In this document: piece by piece, positions 1 to 9,422 of the stretch
Position numbering within the stretch: position 1 is the stretch's first letter
Layout of the letters: each line of letters begins with the position of its first letter
Assembly (NCBI RefSeq): GCF_031458095.1
Contig: NZ_JAVDXU010000003.1
Location: 434,001 to 498,000 of the forward strand
DNA length: 64,000 nt
Origin: Pelomonas saccharophila_A
GTDB taxonomy: Bacteria > Pseudomonadota > Gammaproteobacteria > Burkholderiales > Burkholderiaceae_C
Direction of reading: 5' to 3'
Translations under genes and position numbers: made by a program
The notes under the pieces: model-generated
The model's database searches: none
What the model saw: only the letters and a program-made list of their open reading frames with translations
Told to the model about the DNA's origin: nothing

Positions 1-528
1 CAGCGTCGACTTGCCCGCGCCGCTGGCGCCGACCAACAGCGCGCCCACCCCGTTCAGCCCGACGCAACCCGCATGCAAGGCCAGCAGGCCGCGGGTGCGT
101 GCGGCCAGCGTGAAGACGGCGAACTCGATCAGCTCATAGCGCAGGTGGTAGGGATGGGCCAGCAGCCCATGCGAAACCTGCACCAGTGCGCGGCCGGCCG
201 CCATGTTGACCAAGGCCAGGTGCTGCGCATCCATGGCCACGCCGAGCAGGCCAGCGCCGCCCAGCATGCGCGGCTCGGGCGGCTCGCCCGTGAAGCCTGT
301 CCCGCCTTCCGTCAGACGAAGCTCCACCTGCAGCGCCAAGCCGTCCGGTGCCGGCGCCGGCAGGCCGGCATAGGCCGAGTCCACCAAGGCCAGCAGCGCG
401 GCGCTGTCGCTGCGGAACTCGATGTCGGCGCCAAGCAGGCGGTAGCGGCGGCTCAGCGCCAGCGGCGCGCGCTCGCCAAAGGGATCGGCAATCTGCCGGG
501 AGTCGGGTTGCCAGGTCGTGGAGGTCAT
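1..528 (-). CDS. HprK-related serine kinase, C-terminus cut by the window edge
   Basis: The reading frame starts at ATG 528 on the minus strand and runs off the left edge, so 176 residues are visible. Residues 167-175 are a P-loop, GASGAGKST, preceded by LHAGCV, as in HPr kinase-type proteins. The N-terminal 160 residues match no motif I know, which is typical of HprK-related kinases found next to PqqD-like and nucleotidyltransferase genes in Burkholderiales surface-polysaccharide loci. Its true target is unknown. It is divergent from the nucleotidyltransferase gene with only 5 bp between start codons. The kinase family is well supported; the partner protein is inference. Confidence 0.8.
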   Translation of the reverse strand, partial: MTSTTWQPDSRQIADPFGERAPLALSRRYRLLGADIEFRSDSAALLALVDSAYAGLPAPAPDGLALQVELRLTEGGTGFTGEPPEPRMLGGAGLLGVAMDAQHLALVNMAAGRALVQVSHGLLAHPYHLRYELIEFAVFTLAARTRGLLALHAGCVGLNGVGALLVGASGAGKSTL

Positions 529-533
529 CGGTG

Positions 534-1787
534 ATGCGAAGTGTGAAGGATGCTGGTGGCCTGCCGCCCGCCCCGCAGGTGCAGGCGGCGCTGCGTTGTA
601 CGACGGACAGGCTGGCCGCCGAGCTGGCGGCGCCCGGGCACGGTGCGCCGGAGTGGAGCGATTTCGAATGGCGCGCGGCGATGGCCGTGGCCGTCATGCA
701 TGGCGTGTCGGCCCTGCTCGCGGGCCGGCTGCGCTGGCAGGGGCCGCCGGCTTGGGCAGCCTTCTTGACCGAGCAGGCCGAGCAGGGCCGGCTGCGCGAG
801 CAGCGCGTGCGCGACCTGCTCGCACGCCTGGATGCCGAAGCCCGCCGGACCGGCCTGCCGCTGCTGGCGATGAAGGGCTCCGCGCTGCTGCAGCTGGGCC
901 TCTATGCGCCGGGCGAACGGCCGATGAGCGATGTGGACCTGCTGGCCCACCCGGCCGACGCCGCTGCGGCCGACCGGCTCATCCTGTCCAGCGGCTATCG
1001 GCTGGATGTCATCCAGCACCGCCACCGCGCCTACGAGCCGCTGGACCAGCCCGCCGATCGCGCATTTGGCGAGCACGAAGCCAATCCGATCAAGATCGAA
1101 CTGCACGACGCCGTGCGCGAGGCGCTGCCGCTGCACGAGGTCGACATCACGGCCTCGCTGCTGCAGCCGGCAGCCCGCCCCGGCCTGAATCCCTACCCCA
1201 GTCCTGCTGCACTGATGCGCCACTTGCTGCTGCATGCCGCCGGCAACGTCTGCAACCGCTGCGTGCGCCTGATCCAGCTGCACGACATCACCAGGCTGGC
1301 AACGCGGCTGGACGCCTCTCAGTGGGACGAAGCCCTGGCGCCCGCCTCCGATGGTCGCGCCGCCTGGTGGGCCGTACCGCCGCTGCGGCTGGTTCAAACC
1401 CTCTTTCCGGGCTGCCTGCCCGAGGTGGCCAACGCGGCACTGGCGCGCGCCACTGCGGCTTGCCCGCCCTGGCTGCGCCTCGCCGGCTTCGACCTGGTCG
1501 AGACCTCGCTGTCGCGCCTCGCCATCCCCATGCTGCCGGGCATCGTCTGGTCGCGCCGGCCGGCCGAAGCCCTCGGCTTTGCGTGGCAGCGCCTGCGTCC
1601 CGGCCGGGAGGGCCGCCTTCTCACCGCGGAGGTGCTGAGCCGCCAGCACTACCTGGCCGACTCGGCATGGTCCTACCGGCCACGCTGGCTGAAGGCGCTG
1701 CGCTTCCTGCTCGGCGCGCCGCCGCGGGTCCAGACCTTGTACTCCCTGCATCGAGCCCTCGCCTACCGGTCCAGCAGTTCGGCATAG
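534..1787 (+). CDS. Nucleotidyltransferase family protein (PF14907-like)
   Basis: This 417-residue protein has the core of the NTP_transf_5 nucleotidyltransferase fold: a KGSALL stretch followed by MSDVDLL, giving the G-S and D-x-D residues expected to bind nucleotide and metal. The family commonly sits beside HprK-related kinases and PqqD-like proteins, and that neighbour is present here. The substrate is unknown. ATG 534 is chosen because GGAGGT ends 8 nt before it. The frame stays open further upstream, but that would overlap the divergent kinase. The 3' end overlaps the convergent glycosyltransferase by 25 bp. Confidence 0.8.
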   Translation: MRSVKDAGGLPPAPQVQAALRCTTDRLAAELAAPGHGAPEWSDFEWRAAMAVAVMHGVSALLAGRLRWQGPPAWAAFLTEQAEQGRLREQRVRDLLARLDAEARRTGLPLLAMKGSALLQLGLYAPGERPMSDVDLLAHPADAAAADRLILSSGYRLDVIQHRHRAYEPLDQPADRAFGEHEANPIKIELHDAVREALPLHEVDITASLLQPAARPGLNPYPSPAALMRHLLLHAAGNVCNRCVRLIQLHDITRLATRLDASQWDEALAPASDGRAAWWAVPPLRLVQTLFPGCLPEVANAALARATAACPPWLRLAGFDLVETSLSRLAIPMLPGIVWSRRPAEALGFAWQRLRPGREGRLLTAEVLSRQHYLADSAWSYRPRWLKALRFLLGAPPRVQTLYSLHRALAYRSSSSA

Positions 1788-2854
1788 AGCCGTTCGAAAT
1801 GACGATGGCAATGATCCGCATCCTCCGCCACCGCACGGCGCTGGGCTTCGTGCGCGAGGCTCAGGCGCAAGGCCTCGTCGCCAGCGACGCGTGCGATCAC
1901 TGCGGCCAGTCCCGACGCATCGCCTGGCGGCGCGACCAGGGCGGCCTGCGGCGCCCATTCGGCGAGATGGCCCACCGCCGTGCCGACGCTGGGCAAGCCC
2001 AGGATGGCGGCTTCCAGCACGGCCAGCGGCCCGGCCTCATGGCGCGAGCTGATGACATGGACATGCGCACCGACCAGCAGCGGCGGCAGTTCGGCCTGGG
2101 TCTTGAAGCCGTGAAAGTGCACGCGGGCTGCGACGCCGAGCTGCGTGGCCAGGGCCTGCATGGCGCCGCCCAGCGTGTCCTCGCCAATCAGGTCCAGCCG
2201 GACGTCAGGCAGCAAGACCAGCGCTCGCAGCAGGCAGGCTTGATCCTTCACGCGGTTCAAGCTGGCCACCTGCACGAGGCGCAGGGGCTCGCCGGCCTTG
2301 CGGGGGCGCGGTGCCCGTGCAGGCCAGACGCCCAGGTCCACGCCGAGCGGCAGGCGGCGGGCGCCGTGACCGAGTTGGGCGAGCTGGTCGAGGACGGGCC
2401 GGCTGGCCGCTGTCAGCGCATCGGCGCCGCGCAGCACCCAGGCCTCGCGCAGCCGGCCGCGCCAGCCCCGGCGGCCTCCGTAGCCGATGTCGTGCAGGGC
2501 CACGAGTTCGCCGCCGGCCACATGCACCGCGCTGCGCAGGCCCAGCCACCTGGCCGCCACGACGGCCGTCGCGCCGCAACTGCCCGACCAGATGGCCTGC
2601 ACCAGGTCGAAACGGCCACGGCCATGCTCCCGCACGATGGCCCGCACCGCCCGCGGCATGGCGGCACGGCCGCCGATGTTGTGCACGCGCGCACCGCACA
2701 GCCACCACTCGCCGGGCTCGGCCTCCTGCCCGAGCGCAAACACATGGACCTCATGCCGCGCAGCCAGGCGCTTGAGCAAGGCCAGCAGGGCCGGCACCAC
2801 CTTGACCTCGCCCGAACGGTCCACGCCGCCGGGCACGACGACCGCGATCTTCAA
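1763..2854 (-). CDS. Glycosyltransferase family 4-type enzyme
   Basis: The 363-residue protein has the GT-B layout of GT4 enzymes: an N-terminal half opening KIAVVVPGGVDRSG and a C-terminal donor-binding half with VASLNRVKDQ, HFHGF and the EAGPLAVLEA segment, where the family's E-x7-E motif lies. It probably adds a sugar to a lipid-linked glycan at the cytoplasmic face of the inner membrane. The start must be TTG 2854, because the only in-frame triplets between it and an upstream stop are non-start codons. The gene is divergent from the methyltransferase at 2866, with 11 bp between starts. Confidence 0.85.
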   Translation of the reverse strand: MKIAVVVPGGVDRSGEVKVVPALLALLKRLAARHEVHVFALGQEAEPGEWWLCGARVHNIGGRAAMPRAVRAIVREHGRGRFDLVQAIWSGSCGATAVVAARWLGLRSAVHVAGGELVALHDIGYGGRRGWRGRLREAWVLRGADALTAASRPVLDQLAQLGHGARRLPLGVDLGVWPARAPRPRKAGEPLRLVQVASLNRVKDQACLLRALVLLPDVRLDLIGEDTLGGAMQALATQLGVAARVHFHGFKTQAELPPLLVGAHVHVISSRHEAGPLAVLEAAILGLPSVGTAVGHLAEWAPQAALVAPPGDASGLAAVIARVAGDEALRLSLAHEAQRRAVAEDADHCHRHFERLYAELLDR

Positions 2855-2865
2855 GCCACACCCTC

Positions 2866-3681
2866 ATGATGAACACACAAACCCGCCTGCTCGATACGCA
2901 AGAGGCCTTCGACAGCGTCGCCGCCGACTACGACGGCCCGCGCGGCAACAACATCGCCATCCAGGCCATGCGCGACGAGATGTGGCGCTGGCTGGACGCC
3001 AGCTTTGCGCCTGGCAGCCGCCTCATCGACCTGGGCTGCGGCACCGGCCTGGATGCCGTGCACCTGGCCGCACAAGGCCACCGCGTGACGGCGACGGACT
3101 GGTCCGAGCGCATGGTGGAGCGCACCCGCGACCGCGCCCGCGACGCCGGCCTGGATGTCGATGTGCGCGCCATCGGCGCCCATGAGCTGCAACGCCTCGA
3201 GGGCGACGCCGCCTTCGACGGCGCCTACTCCAACCTTGGCCCCTTGAACTGCGTGCCCGACCTGGGCGCCGTCGCAACCCAATGCGCGCGGCTGATCAAG
3301 CCCGGCGGCCATCTCGTCTTCACCGTCATCGGCCGCTATTGCCCCTGGGAGATCGCCCACTATGTGCGCCAGCGCCGCTGGGCCCGGGCCGGCATCCGCT
3401 TTGCGCTCGACACCGTCGCCGTGGGCATGAACGGCCGCACCATCTGGACGCGCTACTACACCCCCGCCGAGTTCTTCGCGCCCTTCGCCGAACATTTCGA
3501 GCTGGAGGTGCAGCGCGGCCTGTGCGTCTTCGTGCCACCGCCCTATCTGACCTGGCTGGCCGAGCGCCATCCGCGCTGGCACGACAGGCTGTGGGCCCTG
3601 GACCGGCGCGTGGCCGGCTGGCCGCTGGTCAATCGCTTGGGCGATCATTTCCTGCTCGTCATGCGCCGACGCATGAGCTGA
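2866..3681 (+). CDS. Class I SAM-dependent methyltransferase
   Basis: This 271-residue protein contains the SAM-binding motif I LIDLGCGTGLDA near residue 50 and the post-I acidic region TATDWSERM. An AYSNLGPLNCV segment occupies the motif-IV position. No signal peptide or membrane segment is seen. It lies between glycosyltransferase and flippase genes, so methylation of a glycan or lipid-linked intermediate is plausible but not shown. Two consecutive ATG codons (2866 and 2869) can serve as start. The 3' end overlaps the convergent flippase gene by 37 bp. Confidence 0.85.
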   Translation: MMNTQTRLLDTQEAFDSVAADYDGPRGNNIAIQAMRDEMWRWLDASFAPGSRLIDLGCGTGLDAVHLAAQGHRVTATDWSERMVERTRDRARDAGLDVDVRAIGAHELQRLEGDAAFDGAYSNLGPLNCVPDLGAVATQCARLIKPGGHLVFTVIGRYCPWEIAHYVRQRRWARAGIRFALDTVAVGMNGRTIWTRYYTPAEFFAPFAEHFELEVQRGLCVFVPPPYLTWLAERHPRWHDRLWALDRRVAGWPLVNRLGDHFLLVMRRRMS

Positions 3682-5054
3682 CCGAGCTCGTCGAGCAGCG
3701 GGTGGTGGCTCCAGCGCAGCGCCGCCAGCCCGGCCAGTGGCGCCAGCGTCCAGGGCACGACCAACACGGCCAGGGCCGCCAGCGCGCTGCCACCGACCGC
3801 GCCGAGCAGTTCACGCGGCCGCAGGCCGAGGCACCGCGCAGCGATGCCGAGTTGCACCGGCAGCGCCACCGCCGCCGCCAAGCACAGGGCCCAGGCGAAA
3901 GACGCCAGGCTGCCGTCGAACATCGCTGCGCCGAAGCCGATACGCGCCACCAGGCTCACCGCCGTCGGCCAGGCCGCCAGCTCGGGCCGGCCGACGGCCG
4001 CCAGCGCGGCACCGAACTGCGTGAAGGCCAGGGCCAGCGCCGCGACGAGGGCGAGTGGCAGCACGGCTGGCGTGCAGTCCAGCCAGGCCGGGCCGTAGAG
4101 CAGCCGCACCACAGGCTCGCGATAGACCACGGTCAATGCCAGCAGTGGCCAGCCCAGGCCGGTCAGCAGCGCCGTCGCGCGGCACAGCACCGGCGCCAGC
4201 GCCTGCCCACGCGCATGGCGGCCGGCCAGCACCGGCAGCACGCCGAAGTTCAGGGCCTGGCCGGCGACGACCTGCAGCAGGTTGACCGTGGCCTGGGCAC
4301 GGCCGAGCAGACCGAGCTGATGCGGTGCGGACAGCCGCCCAAGGAGCAGGTCCGGCAACGACGCATGCAGGCCGGCCAGGCCGCTCGCGACTAACGACGC
4401 GGCGCCAAAGCGCAGCACCTCGCCCCAGCCCTGCCACGCCGGTCGCCAAGGCAGAGCGGTCGGGCGCCAGCCGGCATAGGCCAGGCCGCAGGCCACGGTC
4501 GCCGCGACCTGGGCCCAGGCCAGGCCCAGCGCGCCGGCTCCCTTGGCAGAAAGGGCCAGAGCCACAACGGCCTGACTGGCGACGCCCAGCCACGACACCT
4601 TGGCGATGCGCGCCGCCGCCAGCTCGCGCAGCTGCAGGGCCGCCATCACGCTGCCAAAGGCCGAAACCGGCAGCCCGAGGGCCAGCACGCGCAACAGCGG
4701 CGCCAGGTCCGGCTGGCCCAGCAGTTCCGCCAGCGGTCCAGCCCCCAGCAGCAGGGCCGACAGGGCCGCCAACGTCGTGCAGGCGAGCAGTCCCAGGCAG
4801 GCCGAGAAGCGCTGCGGCGTCAGCGCCGGCTCGCGCTGCAGATAGGCCGAGACGCCGAAGTCGCGCAGCAGCTGGGCGATGCCGAACACGGCCGTCGCCA
4901 TCGCGAACAGGCCGAGGTCGGCGGGCTGCAGCAAACGCGCCAGCGCCAGCCCGAGCAGGAAGCGCATGGCCGTCTCACCGCTGGATGCCGCCAGATTGCC
5001 AAGGAAGGCGCGCCGGACATCGGTGCGCGCCAGGGGCAGCGGCAGCGTCGTCAT
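3645..5054 (-). CDS. Polysaccharide flippase (Wzx/MATE-like, lipopolysaccharide biosynthesis protein)
   Basis: The 469-residue protein is strongly hydrophobic, with about 12-14 predicted membrane segments and an N-terminal NLAASSGETAMRFLLGLALARLLQP stretch of which the GxxxxRFLLG-type core is typical of polysaccharide exporters. It would flip a lipid-linked oligosaccharide across the inner membrane. The start at 5054 overlaps the stop of the upstream glycosyltransferase by 4 nt (ATGA), so translation is probably coupled. It is the last gene of the minus-strand operon. A longer upstream extension in this frame lies inside the glycosyltransferase and is rejected. Confidence 0.85.
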   Translation of the reverse strand: MTTLPLPLARTDVRRAFLGNLAASSGETAMRFLLGLALARLLQPADLGLFAMATAVFGIAQLLRDFGVSAYLQREPALTPQRFSACLGLLACTTLAALSALLLGAGPLAELLGQPDLAPLLRVLALGLPVSAFGSVMAALQLRELAAARIAKVSWLGVASQAVVALALSAKGAGALGLAWAQVAATVACGLAYAGWRPTALPWRPAWQGWGEVLRFGAASLVASGLAGLHASLPDLLLGRLSAPHQLGLLGRAQATVNLLQVVAGQALNFGVLPVLAGRHARGQALAPVLCRATALLTGLGWPLLALTVVYREPVVRLLYGPAWLDCTPAVLPLALVAALALAFTQFGAALAAVGRPELAAWPTAVSLVARIGFGAAMFDGSLASFAWALCLAAAVALPVQLGIAARCLGLRPRELLGAVGGSALAALAVLVVPWTLAPLAGLAALRWSHHPLLDELGQLMRRRMTSRK

Positions 5055-6169
5055 GAGTCCAGCGCGTCCGTGTAGGCAGCCGCGAGACTGCGGCTCAGCG
5101 CCGCGGGGGAGCAATGCGCGTCGAAGCGCGCCCGCACGGCCGCGCGGCGCTCGGCGGCGGAAGTGCGGGCCAGGGCCACCAGCGCCTGGGCCAGGGCGGC
5201 TGCATCCCCGGTCGGCCACAGCTGCGCGGCCTGCGTCGCGGGAAGGGCCCCGAGCAGGCTGCGGAATGAAGGAATGTCGGTCACGACGGGCGCGAGACCG
5301 CAAGCCAGGGCCTCGATGGCGCTGTAGCCCGAGCCCTCGCGATGGCTGCCCTGCACGAAGGCATCGGCAGCCGACATCAGCATCTCGATGCGTGCATGGG
5401 GGACAGCCCCGAGCAGTTCCACGCGGCCCGCCAGCAGCGGGTCGCGCAGCCGCTCGCGCACCGCATCGTAGAGCGGCGCCTTGCCGTAGCACATCCACAG
5501 CTTCAGGCCGGGCAATCGGGGGGCGGCGAGGGCGATGCCGTCGAGCACCGTCAGCGGGTCCTTGTTTGCGTCGAGATGGGCGACCCAGAGCAGGCAGGGG
5601 TCGCCCGCCAATCCTGTGGCGCGCCGCGCCTCGTCACGATCGCGCGGCTGGAAGTCGCAGCTCGACTCGGGCACCTCGTAGATGCGCGTGCGTGCGGTGA
5701 CGAGCCCGCGCCGCACGAAGGGCAAGGCCTGCTCGCGGGCATGGAACATCAGCCCGCGCGCCCGCGCAAAGGCGCGCCGCCAGCGCAACCAGGCCAGCGG
5801 CCGGGCGGGCGGCCGATCGGCATGATCCTGCAGCAGCAGCGGTACCTGGGGCGCCACGCTCGTCAACCAACGGACCTCGCGCGCAAAGCCCAGGCCCTGC
5901 AGATGCATCACCTCGGGCTGCAGCCTGCCGAGCAGCTCGGCCAGACCCGCCGAGGGCCGGCCATCACCGGCATCGAAAGGCAGGAAGTGGTAGTCCACGC
6001 CGTCCCGCCTGATGAAGTCCCGCACCGCGCAGCACTGCACGACGGCGACGCGCGCACCGGCCTCGGCGGCGGCGCGGGCGCAATGGCCCAGCGTCGGCCA
6101 GTCCCTCAGCAATTGCGCGGCCGGCCGGCCGAGCGGGTCGAGGTAGGGGTTGAGCTGGGCCACGCGCAT
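5051..6169 (-). CDS. Glycosyltransferase family 4-type enzyme
   Basis: This 372-residue protein has the GT-B fold signs of GT4: N-terminal MRVAQLNPYLDPLGRPAAQL, central LWVAHLDANKDPLTVL and the C-terminal EGSGYSAIEALACGLAPVVTD region, which holds the E-x7-E donor-phosphate motif. It is expected to work on the same glycan as the flippase it overlaps by 4 nt. It starts 3 bp after the stop of the B12-radical SAM gene. Donor and acceptor sugars cannot be read from the sequence. Confidence 0.87.
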   Translation of the reverse strand: MRVAQLNPYLDPLGRPAAQLLRDWPTLGHCARAAAEAGARVAVVQCCAVRDFIRRDGVDYHFLPFDAGDGRPSAGLAELLGRLQPEVMHLQGLGFAREVRWLTSVAPQVPLLLQDHADRPPARPLAWLRWRRAFARARGLMFHAREQALPFVRRGLVTARTRIYEVPESSCDFQPRDRDEARRATGLAGDPCLLWVAHLDANKDPLTVLDGIALAAPRLPGLKLWMCYGKAPLYDAVRERLRDPLLAGRVELLGAVPHARIEMLMSAADAFVQGSHREGSGYSAIEALACGLAPVVTDIPSFRSLLGALPATQAAQLWPTGDAAALAQALVALARTSAAERRAAVRARFDAHCSPAALSRSLAAAYTDALDS

Positions 6170-6172
6170 GGC

Positions 6173-7654
6173 TCAGAGCGCGTTCAGCTGTGGGTCCCAC
6201 AGCTTCACGGCGCGCTCCAGCCAGCGCAGCTCACGTGGCTGGTCATAACGCGCCAATCGGTAGCGCCAGGCCGAGGCGGCGCGCAGGGCCGCCCTCTGCC
6301 AGCCGGGCGCGCGGATGTCGGTCAGCGTCGGGAAGCGGCAGCCCAGCACGGTGCGGAAGTCGCGGATGCGCTCGCGCAGCGCCGGGCTGAGCCAGGGCGC
6401 GTCCTTGTGGCACCAGTAGTCCACCCATTCCTTCTGCGCCCAGGCATCGGCGCTGTCGGGGAAGGTGAAGCCCTTGGGCAGGGCCGGGTCGCGCGGTGTC
6501 CAGCGCCCATCGCCCAGCCGCCGCGGCGGCAGCGGCGTGTGGATGTGCAGCATGATCTCGGCGGCCGGGTGCAGGCGCTTGACCTGGCGGATGAAGTCGA
6601 AGGTCCGCTCCGTCTCGCCTTCGGGGTCCTGCGGCGGCGCCAGCATGAAGGACAGCTCGGGCACGACGCCGTTGGCACGGCAGGTCTCGACGACGGCCAG
6701 GGTCTGGTCGGAGCGCGTGCCCTTGCGCATGTCGCGCAGCAGGCTGTCATTGGGCGACTCCGCGCCGATGTAGGCCATGCGCAGGCGGCTGCGCCGCACC
6801 AGGGCCCAGGACGAAGCCGACAGGCCCTGCAGGGCATCGGCACGGGCATAGCACCACCAGGGCATCTGCAGCCGCGCCAGCACTTCGAGCAGGGGCTGCA
6901 TGTCGACCTCGCGGTCAAAGAAGTTGTGGTCGTAGAACTGCACCGAGTCCGCGCCGAAGCGGGCCTGCAGGCCGCGCAGGTCGCGCTCAAGCCTTTCGGC
7001 CTCGGGCAGCGCCGTCTTGCCGCGGAACATGGCCGCGACGCCGCAGAAGCTGCAGCGGTAGCGGCAACCCAGGGCGGCCTGGTAGCCCGTCGTGCGCCGG
7101 CCCAGATAGGTGGGGCCGAGATAGCGCTGCGGGTCGTCGACCTCGTCGTAGCTGACGTCCATCTGCAGCGGCGCCGTCGAGAAGGCGCGGTCGGCGTTGT
7201 GCACCACTTCCCCGCCTTCGGGACGCCAGGACAGGCCGGCCACCTGGTCCAGAGGCTTGTCTTCGGTCAACGCGTCCAGCAGCTCCACCAGGCCCTGCTC
7301 GCCCTGCCCTCGCAAGGCGTAGTCCACGCAGTCGCTGTTCAGCGCCGCATCCGTGCACAGGGTCGGGAAATAGCCGCCCCAGACGATGGGCAGCCCGGGC
7401 GCCGCGGCGCGGATGGCGCGCGACACGGCCAGCGCCGCTGGCAGCTGCGGCCCGCCCATGACGGACAGGCCGACGGCCGCATAGCCGCCCTCACGCACCG
7501 CGGCCGCCGCCGTCTCCGGCAGATGGCGGTCCAGATTGCCGTCGAGGATGCGCGTCTCGTAACGGCCCTTCAGCGCGGCGGCCAGGTGCATGACGGCCAG
7601 CGGGAAGCGCGCATTGGAGGTGATGCGCGGGTTGATCAGCAGCAGGCGCTTCAT
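6173..7654 (-). CDS. B12-binding radical SAM protein
   Basis: The 493-residue protein opens with a cobalamin-binding-like Rossmann domain (LLLINPRITSN, then LSVMGGPQLPAAL and WGGYFPTL). It then has the radical SAM cluster motif CRYRCSFC (CxxxCxxC) near residue 200. This is the architecture of cobalamin-dependent radical SAM methylases and ring-modifying enzymes. The region after the cluster (GAESPNDSLLRDM) fits the SAM-binding barrel. The substrate is unknown. It overlaps the upstream amidohydrolase by 4 nt. Methylation of a glycan, lipid or peptide is equally possible. Confidence 0.9.
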   Translation of the reverse strand: MKRLLLINPRITSNARFPLAVMHLAAALKGRYETRILDGNLDRHLPETAAAAVREGGYAAVGLSVMGGPQLPAALAVSRAIRAAAPGLPIVWGGYFPTLCTDAALNSDCVDYALRGQGEQGLVELLDALTEDKPLDQVAGLSWRPEGGEVVHNADRAFSTAPLQMDVSYDEVDDPQRYLGPTYLGRRTTGYQAALGCRYRCSFCGVAAMFRGKTALPEAERLERDLRGLQARFGADSVQFYDHNFFDREVDMQPLLEVLARLQMPWWCYARADALQGLSASSWALVRRSRLRMAYIGAESPNDSLLRDMRKGTRSDQTLAVVETCRANGVVPELSFMLAPPQDPEGETERTFDFIRQVKRLHPAAEIMLHIHTPLPPRRLGDGRWTPRDPALPKGFTFPDSADAWAQKEWVDYWCHKDAPWLSPALRERIRDFRTVLGCRFPTLTDIRAPGWQRAALRAASAWRYRLARYDQPRELRWLERAVKLWDPQLNAL

Positions 7655-8760
7655 GCGAGAGCCTCCTCAAGCAGCAGTTCCAGGCCGGGCTCGGGCAGGA
7701 GGAGATGCGGCGCGAGGGCCTTGGGGCGGCCGTCCACGCGCACCGGCACGAGGCCGAGCGCTTCGCCGAGGTCGGCGTCGGCGTACAGCGGCCGACCGGC
7801 AACGACGACGAGGCGCAGGTCGGCACGCGTGGCGCGTGACAGCGGCAGGCCGGGTGGCAACGCGATCAGGTCGGCGCGCAGGCCCGGCTCCAGCCGGCCG
7901 CGGTCGTGCAAACCGAGCAGGCGAGCGGCATCTGCCGTGACCCAGGTTTCCAGGCGCTCTTCGCTCCAACCGGTCAGCTCGCGCACCAGGGCCAGCTCGG
8001 CCAGCAGGTCACGTCCGCCGCTGATGCGCGAATCGCTGCCGAGCACCAGCAGGCCTCGCGCGAGCAGCCAATCGGGGTCCAGGGTGCGGCCGAACAGATG
8101 CAGATTGGAGCCGGGGCACCAGACGACGCCGGCGCCGGCATGCACGAGGCGGCGCTGCTGCGCGGCAGTCAGGCCCAGGCCGTGCACGAGCAGCGTGCCG
8201 GGAGCGATGCAGCCCAGGGCTTCGAGCCGGTCGAACTCCAGCGCCGCCGCGTTGTCCGTGCCCTCGGCTGCATGAATGATCCAGGAACGGCCGGCGGGCG
8301 TCGCCTCGAACGAAGCGCGCACCGCCTCTTCGCCATCCAGGGCCAGCGAGTGGGACCAGCCGCCCGATTCCGGCACGTCGACCGGAAAGTCCGCCTCGTC
8401 CAGCACAGGGTTGCGCGGATCGTGGTGGAGCACCGTCGTCACGCCACTGAGCAGGTTCTTCAGCCCGCCGGCCAGCAGACGCTTGGCGCGCGGCCGGGAC
8501 CGGTGCGCGAGCAGCTCAGGGTCTGTGGACAGGCGCGGCGTGATGTCGGCAATCCATTCGCCGGCATTGCGATAGCGGTCTCGGAACTTCAGGCGCGGCA
8601 GCGCGCCGTTGAGATGCAGATGGTCGTGGGCATTGATGAGGCCGGGCAGCAGGCGGGCGCCGCTGAGGTCGATACGCTGGCCGTCGGACGTGGCAGCGAT
8701 GCGATCGCCATCGGTGCTCAGGCTCATGCCATCGGCCGCATTGACGAAGCGCCAACTCAT
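7651..8760 (-). CDS. Amidohydrolase-superfamily metal hydrolase/deaminase
   Basis: The 369-residue protein shows amidohydrolase landmarks: PGLINAHDHLHL (HxH metal ligands), LLVHGLGLT (metal His), a WCPGSNLHLFG substrate loop and LGSDSRISGG (catalytic Asp). No signal peptide is visible, so it should be cytoplasmic. The layout is nearest to cytosine-deaminase and chlorohydrolase-type members. It lies inside a run of radical SAM, methyltransferase and glycosyltransferase genes with 4-nt overlaps on both sides, so it probably processes an intermediate of that pathway. The substrate is unknown. Confidence 0.88.
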   Translation of the reverse strand: MSWRFVNAADGMSLSTDGDRIAATSDGQRIDLSGARLLPGLINAHDHLHLNGALPRLKFRDRYRNAGEWIADITPRLSTDPELLAHRSRPRAKRLLAGGLKNLLSGVTTVLHHDPRNPVLDEADFPVDVPESGGWSHSLALDGEEAVRASFEATPAGRSWIIHAAEGTDNAAALEFDRLEALGCIAPGTLLVHGLGLTAAQQRRLVHAGAGVVWCPGSNLHLFGRTLDPDWLLARGLLVLGSDSRISGGRDLLAELALVRELTGWSEERLETWVTADAARLLGLHDRGRLEPGLRADLIALPPGLPLSRATRADLRLVVVAGRPLYADADLGEALGLVPVRVDGRPKALAPHLLLPEPGLELLLEEALA

Positions 8761-9422
8761 GGCTTCACCAGCTTCAAGGCCAGGACAATGGCCAGGCCGC
8801 CCCAGCGGGCATAGAAGGCCTCGGAGCCGGTGAAGGCTTCGCGCAGCTCCTGGCCGACGCGCACCTCGCGCTGCGCCTCCAGCACCAGACCAGCCCGCCA
8901 GGCGGCCGCCAGGTGGGCGTCCGGGTCGTGCAGGGCATGCAGCAGCTCGTGGCGCTGGCCGCTGGCGTCATTGAAGCTGCGCGTCATGCCGGCACGGGCG
9001 GCATCGGGATGGAAATCGGAATAGACCAGGGCACCGCCCGGCGCCAGCACCCGGGCCGCCTCGGCCATCCAGGCGTCCAGACTGGGCGCGTGGCCGACGG
9101 CCAGGCCGCTGACGATGAGGTCGAAGCTGGCCGAAGCGAAGGGGAGTTGCTCCATGTCGGCCCGCACGCGATGGGTCAGCGGCGCGCGCGCCAGCATGCC
9201 GGCGGACAGGTCGCTGCCGACGACCAAGGCCGCGCCGCGCTGCTGCAGCAGCAAGCCATAGCGCCCGCTGCCGCAGGCCAGGTCCAGCGCCCGCCGGCCC
9301 GCCACCTCGGGCAGCAGACCCAGCACCGCGGCCTGCTCGGCACGCATCAGCGGGTTGTGCGGCAGCGGCGGATAGCTCTCGGCCCAGAGGTCGTAGGCGG
9401 CAACATTGGCGAGGGTGCTCAT
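8757..9422 (-). CDS. SAM-dependent methyltransferase (Methyltransf_11-like)
   Basis: The 221-residue protein has motif I LDLACGSGRYG, the acidic VGSDLSAGML and the FDLIVSGLAVGH segment, all in the order of small class I methyltransferases of the BioC/UbiE type. It starts at ATG 9422, whose ATGA overlaps the stop of the radical SAM gene. The open frame extends 12 codons further, but that segment lies in the upstream gene. Its place in the operon points to the same unknown product as the two radical SAM enzymes. Confidence 0.88.
   Translation of the reverse strand: MSTLANVAAYDLWAESYPPLPHNPLMRAEQAAVLGLLPEVAGRRALDLACGSGRYGLLLQQRGAALVVGSDLSAGMLARAPLTHRVRADMEQLPFASASFDLIVSGLAVGHAPSLDAWMAEAARVLAPGGALVYSDFHPDAARAGMTRSFNDASGQRHELLHALHDPDAHLAAAWRAGLVLEAQREVRVGQELREAFTGSEAFYARWGGLAIVLALKLVKP

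Noticed and set aside
5342..8275. 977-codon plus-strand frame opposite glycosyltransferase and radical SAM genes
   Set aside because: The tail becomes Arg/Ser-rich nonsense and three well-defined genes lie on the other strand.
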